Shown: in pieces, positions 47,845 through 55,497 of the stretch
Layout: each line of letters opens with the position of its first letter
How positions within the stretch are numbered: the stretch's first letter is position 1
Notes under the pieces: generated by a model
Databases searched by the model: none
What the model saw: the letters and a program-made list of their open reading frames with translations, nothing else
Told to the model about the DNA's origin: nothing
Translations under genes and position numbers: made by a program
From: Rhizobium sp. R635
GTDB lineage: Bacteria > Pseudomonadota > Alphaproteobacteria > Rhizobiales > Rhizobiaceae
Length of the DNA stretch: 64,000 bases
Direction of reading: 5' to 3'
Assembly: GCF_002211285.1 (NCBI RefSeq)
Contig: NZ_LOKX01000001.1
Location: 186,001 to 250,000 of the forward strand

Positions 47845-48735
47845 ATGAGCACGGTCACCGTCAAAACCGGCCAGCCATCCGCTCTTGCGGAGTTCTGGCA
47901 TTATTTCTCGCGCAACAAGGGCGCCGTCATCGGCCTCGTTGTTTTCGTCATCATTCTCGTCGTCGCGGTCTTCGCGCCGGTCTTTGCGCCGCATGCGCCG
48001 AACGAGCAGAACCGTGCGGTGCTGCTCGCGGTGCCGGCCTGGATGGAAGGCGGCAGCGCTTCCTTCCCGCTCGGAACGGATGCGGTCGGCCGCGATATCC
48101 TCTCGCGCCTGATCTATGGTGCACGGTTCTCGCTCTTCATCGGCGTCGTCGTCGTCACGCTTTCGGTCATATCAGGCGTGCTGATCGGCCTCGTCGCGGG
48201 CTATTTCCGCGGCAAGATCGATACCGCGATCATGCGCCTGATGGATATCATCCTGGCCTTCCCGTCGCTGCTGCTCGCTCTCGTGCTGGTGGCGGTGCTT
48301 GGTCCCGGCCTTACCAACGCGATGATCGCGATCTCTCTCGTCAACCAGCCGCATTTCGTGCGCTTGACGCGCGCCTCGGTCATAACAGAGCGTGAGAAGG
48401 AATATGTGATTGCCTCGCGGGTCGCAGGTGCGGGCACTTTCCGCCTGATGTTCAAGACGATCCTGCCGAACTGTCTGGGGCCGCTGATCGTCCAGGCGAC
48501 GCTCGCCTTCTCGGCGGCGATCCTCGATGCCGCCGCCCTTGGCTTCCTCGGCATGGGCGCCCAGCCGCCGACACCCGAATGGGGCACGATGCTCGCCGAA
48601 TCCCGCGAATTCATCTCGCGCGCCTGGTGGGTCGTGACATTTCCGGGTCTCGCCATCCTGATCACCGTTCTTGCCATCAATCTGATGGGCGACGGCCTGC
48701 GCGATGCGCTTGACCCCAAGCTGAAGAGGTCGTGA
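47845..48735 (+). CDS. dppC: Dipeptide ABC transporter permease
   Basis: Partner permease, 296 residues. The N-terminal helix (FSRNKGAVIGLVVFVIILVV, read here from about residue 18) precedes the family motif LGTDAVGRDILSRLIYGAR. The EAA-like loop reads ASRVAGAGTFRLMFKTILPN, and the C-terminus has GAQPPTPEWGTML. AGGAG precedes the start. Its TGA stop shares a base with the dppD ATG. Confidence 0.93.
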   Translation: MSTVTVKTGQPSALAEFWHYFSRNKGAVIGLVVFVIILVVAVFAPVFAPHAPNEQNRAVLLAVPAWMEGGSASFPLGTDAVGRDILSRLIYGARFSLFIGVVVVTLSVISGVLIGLVAGYFRGKIDTAIMRLMDIILAFPSLLLALVLVAVLGPGLTNAMIAISLVNQPHFVRLTRASVITEREKEYVIASRVAGAGTFRLMFKTILPNCLGPLIVQATLAFSAAILDAAALGFLGMGAQPPTPEWGTMLAESREFISRAWWVVTFPGLAILITVLAINLMGDGLRDALDPKLKRS

Positions 48736-49751
48736 TGCCACTTCTCGAAATCGAAAATCTGACCGTCGAATTCCAGACGTCTTCCGGTCTGTTCCGCGCC
48801 GTCGACGGCGTATCGCTCACCTGCGACAAGGGGGAAATCCTCTCGGTCGTCGGTGAATCCGGCTCGGGCAAATCCGTTGCCATGCTGGCACTGATGGGGC
48901 TCCTGCCGTGGACGGCGAGGATCACCGCCGACCGCATGCAGTTCGACGGCCAGGACCTGCGCGGCATCTCCGCCCGCCAGCGCCGCAAGATCGTCGGCAA
49001 GGACATGGCGATGATCTTCCAGGAGCCGATGTCGAGCCTCAACCCGTGCTTCACGGTCGGCTTCCAGCTCGGCGAGACGCTGCGCGTCCATATGGGCCTC
49101 AACCGGAAGGAACGAAGGGAGCGCTCGATCGAGCTCCTGAACCTCGTCGGCATTCCCGCACCCGAAGACCGCCTGTCGAACTTCCCGCACCAGATGTCGG
49201 GCGGCATGAGCCAGCGCGTCATGATCGCCATGGCGCTCGCCTGCAATCCGAAGCTTCTGATTGCCGACGAGCCGACGACGGCGCTTGACGTGACTATCCA
49301 GGCGCAGATCCTCGATCTGCTGGTCCGCCTGCAGAAAGAGCAGGGCATGGCGCTGGTGCTGATCACTCATGACATGGGTGTCGTCGCCGAAACCGCCGAG
49401 CGCGTGCAGGTTCAATATGCCGGCCAGAAGGTCGAGGAGCAGCCGGTGAAGGCGCTGTTCCGCGATCCGCATCACCCCTATACGGCGGCATTGCTTGCCG
49501 CGCTGCCGGAACGCGCCCAGGTCGGCCAGCGTCTTCCCTCGATCGCCGGCGTCGTTCCCGGCCAGCATGGCCGCCCGACGGGCTGTCTTTTCGCGCCGCG
49601 CTGCGGCTACGCCACGGTCGAATGCGATCGCGGCGTTGTCCGTCAGGGGCCGGAGCTTGGCCGGGCGCTCTGCAACTATCCCTTGAAGGACGGCAAGCCG
49701 CTCGGGCATCCCGGTGTCATCGCCGTTCAAACTGCAGGAGACCTGGTATGA
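48735..49751 (+). CDS. dppD: Dipeptide ABC transporter ATPase
   Basis: 338 residues from the ATG that overlaps the dppC stop (TGATG); a GTG one codon earlier is also possible. Walker A GESGSGKS, Q-loop FQEPMSSLNP, signature MSGGMSQR, Walker B LLIADEPTTALD. The C-terminal oligopeptide-transporter domain has the typical CLFAPRCGYATVEC cysteines. Forms a heterodimer with DppF. Confidence 0.93.
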   Translation: MPLLEIENLTVEFQTSSGLFRAVDGVSLTCDKGEILSVVGESGSGKSVAMLALMGLLPWTARITADRMQFDGQDLRGISARQRRKIVGKDMAMIFQEPMSSLNPCFTVGFQLGETLRVHMGLNRKERRERSIELLNLVGIPAPEDRLSNFPHQMSGGMSQRVMIAMALACNPKLLIADEPTTALDVTIQAQILDLLVRLQKEQGMALVLITHDMGVVAETAERVQVQYAGQKVEEQPVKALFRDPHHPYTAALLAALPERAQVGQRLPSIAGVVPGQHGRPTGCLFAPRCGYATVECDRGVVRQGPELGRALCNYPLKDGKPLGHPGVIAVQTAGDLV

Positions 49752-50701
49752 CGGGCGCTGTTCTCGAGGGCAGGGATCTCGCCCGTTTCTACACCGTCAA
49801 TCGCGGCCTGTTCAAAGCCGACGCGACCGTCAAGGCGCTGAACGGCGTCAGCTTCAGCCTTCATTCCGGCAAGACGCTCGCCGTCGTCGGCGAATCCGGC
49901 TGCGGCAAGTCGACGCTCGCCCGCCTGGTCACGATGATCGAGGACCCGACGGCCGGCGAATTGCTGATCGACGGCAAGCCTGCCCGTGTCGGCGACCGCA
50001 GCCTGCGCAGCCAGGTGCAGATCGTCTTCCAGAATCCCTACGGCTCGCTCAATCCGCGCCAGAAGGTCGGCGCCATCCTCGAGGAGCCGCTGAAGATCAA
50101 CACCGATCTCGATGCCAGCGCCCGCCGCCGCAAGGTGGAGGAGATGATGGCCCGCGTCGGCCTGCGTCCGGAACATCACGGCCGCTATCCCCACATGTTC
50201 TCCGGCGGCCAGCGCCAGCGTATCGCCATCGCCCGCGCCCTGATGCTGCGGCCGAAGGTGCTGGTGCTCGACGAACCGGTTTCGGCGCTCGACCTGTCGA
50301 TCCAGGCCCAGGTCCTGAACCTGCTGATGGACCTGCAGAAGGAGATGGGGCTGGCCTATCTCTTCATCTCGCACGGCCTCTCGGTCGTCCATCACATCGC
50401 CGACGAGGTGATGGTGATGTATCTCGGCCGCCCGATCGAAACCGGTCCTGCCGCCGAAGTCTTCGCCCGGCCGCGCCACCCCTATACCGCAGCCTTGCTC
50501 TCGGCCACGCCGATCGCCGATCCCGAACGCGCGAAGAACCGTATCCGCCTGCAGGGCGAGCTGCCTTCGCCGCTGAAGCCGCCATCCGGCTGTCACTTCA
50601 ATCCGCGCTGCTGGAAGGCGCAAGACTATTGCCGCCAGGTTTCTCCCGAACTCAGTGGAGAGGGCGCACAACAATATGCCTGTCACTTCCCGCTCGACTG
50701 A
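49748..50701 (+). CDS. dppF: Dipeptide ABC transporter ATPase
   Basis: 317 residues from the ATG at 49748, which overlaps the dppD stop (ATGA) and has AGGAG upstream. Walker A GESGCGKST, Q-loop FQNPYGSLNPRQ, signature FSGGQRQR, Walker B VLVLDEPVSALD, and the C-terminal CHFNPRCWKAQDYC cysteine domain. Last gene of the operon; no intrinsic terminator was seen before gntK. Confidence 0.93.
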   Translation: MTGAVLEGRDLARFYTVNRGLFKADATVKALNGVSFSLHSGKTLAVVGESGCGKSTLARLVTMIEDPTAGELLIDGKPARVGDRSLRSQVQIVFQNPYGSLNPRQKVGAILEEPLKINTDLDASARRRKVEEMMARVGLRPEHHGRYPHMFSGGQRQRIAIARALMLRPKVLVLDEPVSALDLSIQAQVLNLLMDLQKEMGLAYLFISHGLSVVHHIADEVMVMYLGRPIETGPAAEVFARPRHPYTAALLSATPIADPERAKNRIRLQGELPSPLKPPSGCHFNPRCWKAQDYCRQVSPELSGEGAQQYACHFPLD

Positions 50702-50743
50702 GCGGGAATTGCGTGGACAAAAGGTTAGATGCGGGGAGGAAGC

Positions 50744-51283
50744 ATGCGGGATACGCGGATGAATAGGCCCCATGCGATCATCGTCATGGGAGTCAGCGGC
50801 TGCGGCAAATCCTCGGTCGGCGAGAAGCTCGCCCATGCCCTGAAATTGGTCTTTGTCGAAGGCGATGCGCTTCATCCCGCCGCCAATGTCGAGAAGATGT
50901 CGAAGGGCATTCCGCTGAGCGATGAAGACAGAATGCCCTGGCTCGACTTGATCGGCGAGCGAATGAAGGCTTCGTTCGAAAAGGGAGAAGGCATCATCGT
51001 CTCCTGTTCGGCGCTGAAGCGCATCTATCGAGACAGGCTGCGGACGGCTGCCGGCGGCAACCTCTTCTTCGTCTATCTCGAAGGCTCCAGGGCGCTGCTG
51101 ACGAAACGCATGGGCGAGCGCAAGGGGCATTTCATGCCGGTTTCGCTGCTCGAAAGTCAGCTGGCGACGCTCGAGGCGCCGATGGGCGAACCCGGTGTCG
51201 TCACCGTCGACATAGACGACACGATCGAAGGCATCACGGCGACGGCCCTCAGGGACCTCGCCGGTCTCGGCGTCACGGCTTGA
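50744..51283 (+). CDS. gntK: Gluconokinase
   Basis: Phosphorylates D-gluconate to 6-phosphogluconate, which the Edd enzyme in this window can use. About 179 residues, normal for the GntK P-loop family: MGVSGCGKSSVGEKLA (Walker A), EGDALHPAANVEKMSKGIPLSDEDR in two parts (EGDALHPAAN, GIPLSDEDR) and ERKGHFMPVSLLESQLATLE. GGGGAGGAAGC directly precedes the ATG at 50744; an ATG five codons upstream is also in frame. Its last ten bases overlap the convergent DadA-like gene. Confidence 0.92.
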   Translation: MRDTRMNRPHAIIVMGVSGCGKSSVGEKLAHALKLVFVEGDALHPAANVEKMSKGIPLSDEDRMPWLDLIGERMKASFEKGEGIIVSCSALKRIYRDRLRTAAGGNLFFVYLEGSRALLTKRMGERKGHFMPVSLLESQLATLEAPMGEPGVVTVDIDDTIEGITATALRDLAGLGVTA

Positions 51284-52520
51284 AACGCTGCGGCGAATAG
51301 GCCGCGATATCGATGAACGGCGTCTCGCCGGTGATGGCTTCGGCAAGCACGCGGCCCGTCACCGGCCCGAGAGTCAGCCCGTGATGGGCGTGGCCGAAGG
51401 CAAACCACAGGCCTTGATGGCGCGGCGCCTTGCCGATGATCGGCATCATATCGGGCGTGCAGGGGCGTGAGCCCATCCAGGGTTCGGGATCGAGCCTTTC
51501 GCCGAGCGGGAAGATGGTGCGGGCCACGGCTTCGGCCCGGTCGAGCTGAACCGGCGTCTTCGGCGCATCCAGCGTTGCGAACTCCGCTCCCGTCGTCAGG
51601 CGGATGCCACGGCTCATCGGCGCGAGGAAATAGCCGCGCTCGGCATCGAGCGTCCAGTTGTTGAGCACGGCATTGCCCTCGACGCCATAATGCATGTGGT
51701 AGCCGCGCTTGACGCCGAGCGGAAAGGAATAGCCGAGCCGGCGTGTTGCGACGGCCGCCCACGGGCCGAGCGCGATCACCGCATCATCGGCTTCGAGCGA
51801 ACCTTCCCCAGTCATGATCTTCCATCCCGAGCCGAACTGGCCGAGAGAGGCGGCATCGCCTGCGAGGAACCTTCCGCCGAGGCTTTCGAAATAGCGGCGA
51901 TAGGCCGATGTCAGCGCATGCGGGTCGAGCACCGACCACGGGTCGCGCCAGCGAAGGCCGCCGACGAAATCGCCGCTGATATCCGGTTCCATGCGGGCGA
52001 TATCGGCCGCAGTCAGGCGGTCATATTCCACGCCGAACTCGTTCCGCCAGAGTGCCGCCTCCTCAAAGGCCTCGTCGCGCCTGGCCTCCGTCCGGAAAAT
52101 CTTCATCCAGCCGTCCTTGCGGATCAGCTCTTCAGCCTGCGAGGCCTCGATCAGGTCCTTGTGTTCGGCAATCGAATTCTCGATCAGCGGCGCATAGGCC
52201 CGGGTGATGGCTGCGTGGCGCCGCGCATTGGAGTTCCACCAGTAGCGGGCAAGGAAGGCGATCTGGCTCGGCAAGGTGCGCAGATGATAATGCGCGTCGA
52301 TCCGATTATTCACAGCATAGCGCAGCAGGAGACCGAGCTGCTGGGGAAAACCGTAGGGCACGACGCCTTCGCGCTGGATCAGCCCGGCATTGCCGAAGGA
52401 GGTTTCCCGGCCCGGATCCTTGCGGTCGATCAGCGTCACCTGCCGGCCGCGCCGCTGAAGATGGATGGCCGTGGAAACCCCGACGATGCCGGCGCCGAGC
52501 ACGATTGCGTTCTTCGTCAT
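51273..52520 (-). CDS. D-amino-acid dehydrogenase-like FAD oxidoreductase
   Basis: 415-residue DAO/DadA-type flavoprotein: IVLGAGIVGVSTAIHLQRRG (FAD binding) at the start, ETSFGNAGLI, the central WSVLDPHALTSAY, and C-terminal GHAHHGLTLGPVTGR. It probably deaminates D-amino acids with electron transfer to the membrane; exact substrate unknown. It starts 73 bp after the methyltransferase of the polyketide operon on the same strand, so it could be either the third gene of that operon or independently transcribed. No AsnC/Lrp-type regulator is adjacent. Confidence 0.82.
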   Translation of the reverse strand: MTKNAIVLGAGIVGVSTAIHLQRRGRQVTLIDRKDPGRETSFGNAGLIQREGVVPYGFPQQLGLLLRYAVNNRIDAHYHLRTLPSQIAFLARYWWNSNARRHAAITRAYAPLIENSIAEHKDLIEASQAEELIRKDGWMKIFRTEARRDEAFEEAALWRNEFGVEYDRLTAADIARMEPDISGDFVGGLRWRDPWSVLDPHALTSAYRRYFESLGGRFLAGDAASLGQFGSGWKIMTGEGSLEADDAVIALGPWAAVATRRLGYSFPLGVKRGYHMHYGVEGNAVLNNWTLDAERGYFLAPMSRGIRLTTGAEFATLDAPKTPVQLDRAEAVARTIFPLGERLDPEPWMGSRPCTPDMMPIIGKAPRHQGLWFAFGHAHHGLTLGPVTGRVLAEAITGETPFIDIAAYSPQRFKP

Positions 52521-52593
52521 TTCCCCTGAATTCCGCTTTGTTATCAGGTGAAAATGCCTCTGCCGTCACCGGTGCGCAAACGAAAAATCGCAT

Positions 52594-53097
52594 TCATTTC
52601 AAAATCATTGCGCTTTTGAGTGCGGCATTTTCGGCCTTCATCCTGATATGGAGGACGAAGGCGTTGAGAAGCGAAAAGACCACCGCGTAAAGCGGCAGGC
52701 CGAAGGCAAGCGGAAGGGCGGCGATCTCGCTGACGACGATCATGTAGTTGGGATGCCGGAGAAAGCGGTATGGCCCCGATCTCACCAGCGGCGCGCCCGG
52801 CAGGACGATGATGCGCGTCGTCCAGCGGCCTTTCAGCGTCGCCAGAACCCAGAGCCTGAGCGCCTGCAGCCCCATGAAGATCAGAAACCAGAGGAGCTCG
52901 ACCGGCCTGCCCGGTGCAAGCAACCAGAGACCGATGATCCAGCCCGCATGCAGCGCCACCATGAGGGGGTAGTGCTGCGGCGCCACCTCCCTGGCGCCTC
53001 TTGCGAGAAGGGCGGCGGTGTTGCGCTGGGCGAGCACGAGCTCTCCCAGCCGCTGCAGCGTCACGAAGGTCAGGAGCGCGATCGACGGCCACATCAT
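52594..53097 (-). CDS. Membrane methyltransferase, ICMT/BpsB-like
   Basis: 167 residues with four hydrophobic segments. The C-terminal half carries the isoprenylcysteine-methyltransferase signature (GPYRFLRHPNYMIVV, then LHIRMKAENAAL), which binds SAM. The ATG overlaps the stop of the polyketide synthase (ATGA); a second ATG follows directly. GGAGGA precedes both. In Bacillus the equivalent pair BpsA-BpsB makes and O-methylates alkylpyrones, so methylation of the polyketide product is the likely role. No prenylated protein substrate would be expected in bacteria. Confidence 0.82.
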   Translation of the reverse strand: MMWPSIALLTFVTLQRLGELVLAQRNTAALLARGAREVAPQHYPLMVALHAGWIIGLWLLAPGRPVELLWFLIFMGLQALRLWVLATLKGRWTTRIIVLPGAPLVRSGPYRFLRHPNYMIVVSEIAALPLAFGLPLYAVVFSLLNAFVLHIRMKAENAALKSAMILK

Positions 53098-54146
53098 GCC
53101 GTCCTCCGAAGCGTCACGCAGCTCGCCGAAAAGCCCGGTCCCATGGCAATCATCGCCGCGCGCTCCGGCAACCCGGCGTGGATTGCCCGCTCGAGCACGA
53201 ACAGCACGGTCGGCGAGGACATGTTGCCATACTCGGCAAGCACGGCGCGTTCGTGATCCAGCGAGCCGGGCGTCACCGAAAGCGCACTCTCCATCGCGGC
53301 CAGCACCTTCATGCCGCCGGGATGACAGATGAAGCGGCCGATATCCTCCCGCTTCAGCCCGTTTCGCGCCAGAATGCCATCCACTGCTGGGCCGAGCTCT
53401 TTTTCGGCGAAAGGCGGCAGCGATTGCGCCAGCACGATGCCGAAGCCGCCGTCGTCGATCTTCCAGCCCATGATATCGAGCGTATCGGGAAAGAGATGCT
53501 CGCCGGTCGATTCCACCTCCGCCAGCCCATTTTCGCCCGAGCGCAGCACGCAGGCGGCAGCACCATCCCCGAAAAGCGCCGTCGCGATGATGTTCGGCCG
53601 CGTCAGCTCGTCCAGCCGGAAGGCAAGCGTGCAGAGTTCGACCGAGACGAAAAGCACGACAGCGCCCGGACGGCTGCGTGCCAGCCGCGAGGCGATCGCA
53701 AAACCTGAGACGCCGGCGGCGCAGCCGAGCCCGAAGACCGGCACGCGCTCGATATCGGCCCTGAAGCCCACGCGGCGGGCAAGCTGCGCATCGAGGCTCG
53801 GCGTCGTAAAGCCGGTGGAAGAAACCGTGACGACGCAATCGACATCGCTGGCCTCAAGCCCTGCCTGAAGAAGCGCCGAGGTGGCGGTCTTGACGAAGAG
53901 CGCACCCGCCACCTCCGCATAGGCCTCCATTCGATCCTGCCAACCATGCCGCTCGTCGAACCAGGAAAGCGGCCGTGCCGCATGGCGCTTGTCGATGCCG
54001 GCGCTGTCGAAAACGCGGGCAAGATGGCGGAAATCCTCGAAACGATCGCCAAAAAGCCGAGCCGAAGCTTCGGCCGCCTGCTTCTGGGAAATGACATGTT
54101 CGGGCGCGGCGACGGCGAGGCTGACGAGTTTTACGCTATTGGTCAC
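53094..54146 (-). CDS. Type III polyketide synthase (alkylpyrone/alkylresorcinol synthase type)
   Basis: 350-residue chalcone-synthase-fold enzyme that condenses malonyl-CoA onto an acyl starter. The catalytic triad is Cys142 (GLGCAAGVSG), His275 (FICHPGGMK) and Asn308 (YGNMSSPTVLF). GFGxG-like closing motif: MGPGFSAS near the C-terminus. The start is a GTG with AAGGAG eight bases upstream. It is translationally coupled to an ICMT-type methyltransferase. The bacterial subgroup with a membrane methyltransferase usually makes long-chain alkylpyrones or alkylresorcinols; the product here is unknown. The divergent promoter shares a bipartite element with the ECF sigma operon. Confidence 0.9.
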   Translation of the reverse strand: MTNSVKLVSLAVAAPEHVISQKQAAEASARLFGDRFEDFRHLARVFDSAGIDKRHAARPLSWFDERHGWQDRMEAYAEVAGALFVKTATSALLQAGLEASDVDCVVTVSSTGFTTPSLDAQLARRVGFRADIERVPVFGLGCAAGVSGFAIASRLARSRPGAVVLFVSVELCTLAFRLDELTRPNIIATALFGDGAAACVLRSGENGLAEVESTGEHLFPDTLDIMGWKIDDGGFGIVLAQSLPPFAEKELGPAVDGILARNGLKREDIGRFICHPGGMKVLAAMESALSVTPGSLDHERAVLAEYGNMSSPTVLFVLERAIHAGLPERAAMIAMGPGFSASCVTLRRTA

Positions 54147-54172
54147 GGAATTCTCCTTGTCGTTCCCGGCGC

Positions 54173-54197
54173 AACGACTGAGAAAACACGCGGTTCC
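54173..54197 (-). promoter_or_regulatory. General-stress (EcfG/RpoE2)-type promoter overlapping the ECF element
   Basis: GGAAC (54197-54193), 16 bases, CGTT (54176-54173): an exact fit to the RpoE2 consensus of rhizobia as I know it. It lies 26 bp upstream of the polyketide synthase GTG and interleaves with the GCCGAATAAAT element. Confidence 0.5.
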
Positions 54198-54212
54198 GAT
54201 GATTTATTCGGC
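54180..54212 (-). promoter_or_regulatory. Predicted ECF promoter of the polyketide synthase operon
   Basis: On the minus strand: GCCGAATAAAT (54212-54202), 12 bases, GTGTTTTCTC (54189-54180). The same bipartite element with the same spacing lies on the plus strand in front of the ECF operon. It ends 33 bp before the GTG start. Confidence 0.65.
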
Positions 54213-54256
54213 GGTGATCGCTTCACGAAGCAGTGATGAAGAAAATGGGAGACGCT

Positions 54257-54289
54257 GCCGAATAAATATCGAGGCAGCCGTGTTCTCTC
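54257..54289 (+). promoter_or_regulatory. Predicted ECF promoter of the TPR-sigma-anti-sigma operon
   Basis: GCCGAATAAAT (54257-54267), 12 bases, GTGTTCTCTC (54280-54289), 30 bp before the ATG of the TPR gene. It mirrors the element on the other strand, which implies autoregulation by the downstream sigma factor. Confidence 0.65.
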
Positions 54290-54319
54290 CTCGCAACGTC
54301 ACTTTCGAGGAGTTTTCCC

Positions 54320-54856
54320 ATGACGACCACGACAATTCGCGCCGCTTCCATCCTTCTCGGCGGCTGCCTCGCCGCTGCCTCGTTCTCCGCCCCGGTCTTT
54401 GCGATCGGCGATGACAACAGCACGATGCCGACCTGCAAGAAGGGCGAGATCTACGACCAGAAGACCAAGAAATGCGTCAAGCAGCAGAGCGCCAATGTGT
54501 CGGACGAAAACCGCACCGACTATGCCTATTCGCTTGCCAAGGCCGGCCGCTATGAAGAGGCGCTTGCCATGCTCGACACGGTCAAGGACCAGAACACGGC
54601 CGAGGTGCTGAATTATCGCGGTTATGCCACCCGCAAGCTCGGCCGCACCGATGAAGGCATCTCCTACTATCTGCAATCGGTGAAGATGGACCCGCAATAT
54701 GCCAAGGTCCGCGAATATCTCGGCGAAGCCTATGTCATCAAGGGCCGGCTCGATCTCGCCAGGGATCAGTTGAACACGATCAAGACGATCTGCGGCACGA
54801 CTTGCGAGGAATATCAGGACCTGAACGCCGCGATCCTCGACCCGTCGAAGATCTGA
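54320..54856 (+). CDS. Secreted TPR-repeat protein
   Basis: 178 residues. The signal peptide cleaves near PVFA-IG (about residue 28); the LLGGC stretch inside it could alternatively act as a lipobox. The mature protein starts with a small Cys pair (TCKKGEIYDQKTKKC), then three to four TPR-like helix pairs (DYAYSLAKAGRYEEALAMLD, then NYRGYATRKLGRTDEGISYYLQ) and ends with a second Cys pair (ICGTTC). GAGGAG precedes the ATG. First gene of the ECF sigma operon, so possibly a periplasmic partner or sensor; this is inference. Confidence 0.78.
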   Translation: MTTTTIRAASILLGGCLAAASFSAPVFAIGDDNSTMPTCKKGEIYDQKTKKCVKQQSANVSDENRTDYAYSLAKAGRYEEALAMLDTVKDQNTAEVLNYRGYATRKLGRTDEGISYYLQSVKMDPQYAKVREYLGEAYVIKGRLDLARDQLNTIKTICGTTCEEYQDLNAAILDPSKI

Positions 54857-54891
54857 TCGGCAGGCCAGGGCAGGAGAGGAGAGGGATCCGA

Positions 54892-55497
54892 ATGTCGGTC
54901 GCGCGCCCCATATTTCCTGCCTATAGTCGCACGAGAGTGGAATCGCCGGTTCATCGGGCGGTTCCGAAAGATGCAAGATCGGCGGAGGCGGCCATCGCGA
55001 GCGAAGCGGACATCAGGAGCGGCCTGACGGAAAATCTGGCTAGGCTCTGGCGTTATGGTCTCGTTCTCTCGCATCAGCGGGATGTGGCCGACGACTTGGT
55101 GCAGGCGACCTGCCTTCGCGCGCTGGAGCGCGCCGAGCAATTCATTCCCGGCACGCGGCTCGACCGTTGGCTGTTTTCGATCCTGCATTCCATCTGGCTG
55201 AACGAGATCCGCTCGCGCCGGGTGCGCCAGGGCCAGGGTTTCGTCGATGCCGGGGAGACGCTGACCTTCGACGGTGCGCACGACACCGAAACGCATGTGA
55301 TGGCCGGGCAGGTGCTGAAGCAGGTGAGCGCGCTGCCCGAGGCGCAAAGGACGGTGGTCTTCCTCGCCTATGTGGAAGGACTTTCCTATCGCGAGGTAGC
55401 AGGCATACTGGATATTCCGATCGGAACCGTGATGAGCCGGCTGGCTGCTGCCCGCGCCAAGCTCTCCGGCGCCGGAGCGGAAGGGGGACGGCCATGA
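54892..55497 (+). CDS. ECF-type RNA polymerase sigma factor
   Basis: 201 residues from the ATG at 54892, behind a GA-rich ribosome site. The first ~45 residues are an unusual extension. Sigma-70 region 2 follows (LWRYGLVLSHQRDVADDLVQ, with the core-binding/-10 recognition stretch to WLFSILHSIWLNEIR), then region 4 (LPEAQRTVVFLAYVEGLSYREVAGILDIPIGTVMSRL, a clear HTH). Its last codons overlap the anti-sigma gene (ATGA), the usual coupling. Probable targets are the two mirror-image promoters upstream. The ECF group is not assignable by eye. Confidence 0.92.
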   Translation: MSVARPIFPAYSRTRVESPVHRAVPKDARSAEAAIASEADIRSGLTENLARLWRYGLVLSHQRDVADDLVQATCLRALERAEQFIPGTRLDRWLFSILHSIWLNEIRSRRVRQGQGFVDAGETLTFDGAHDTETHVMAGQVLKQVSALPEAQRTVVFLAYVEGLSYREVAGILDIPIGTVMSRLAAARAKLSGAGAEGGRP

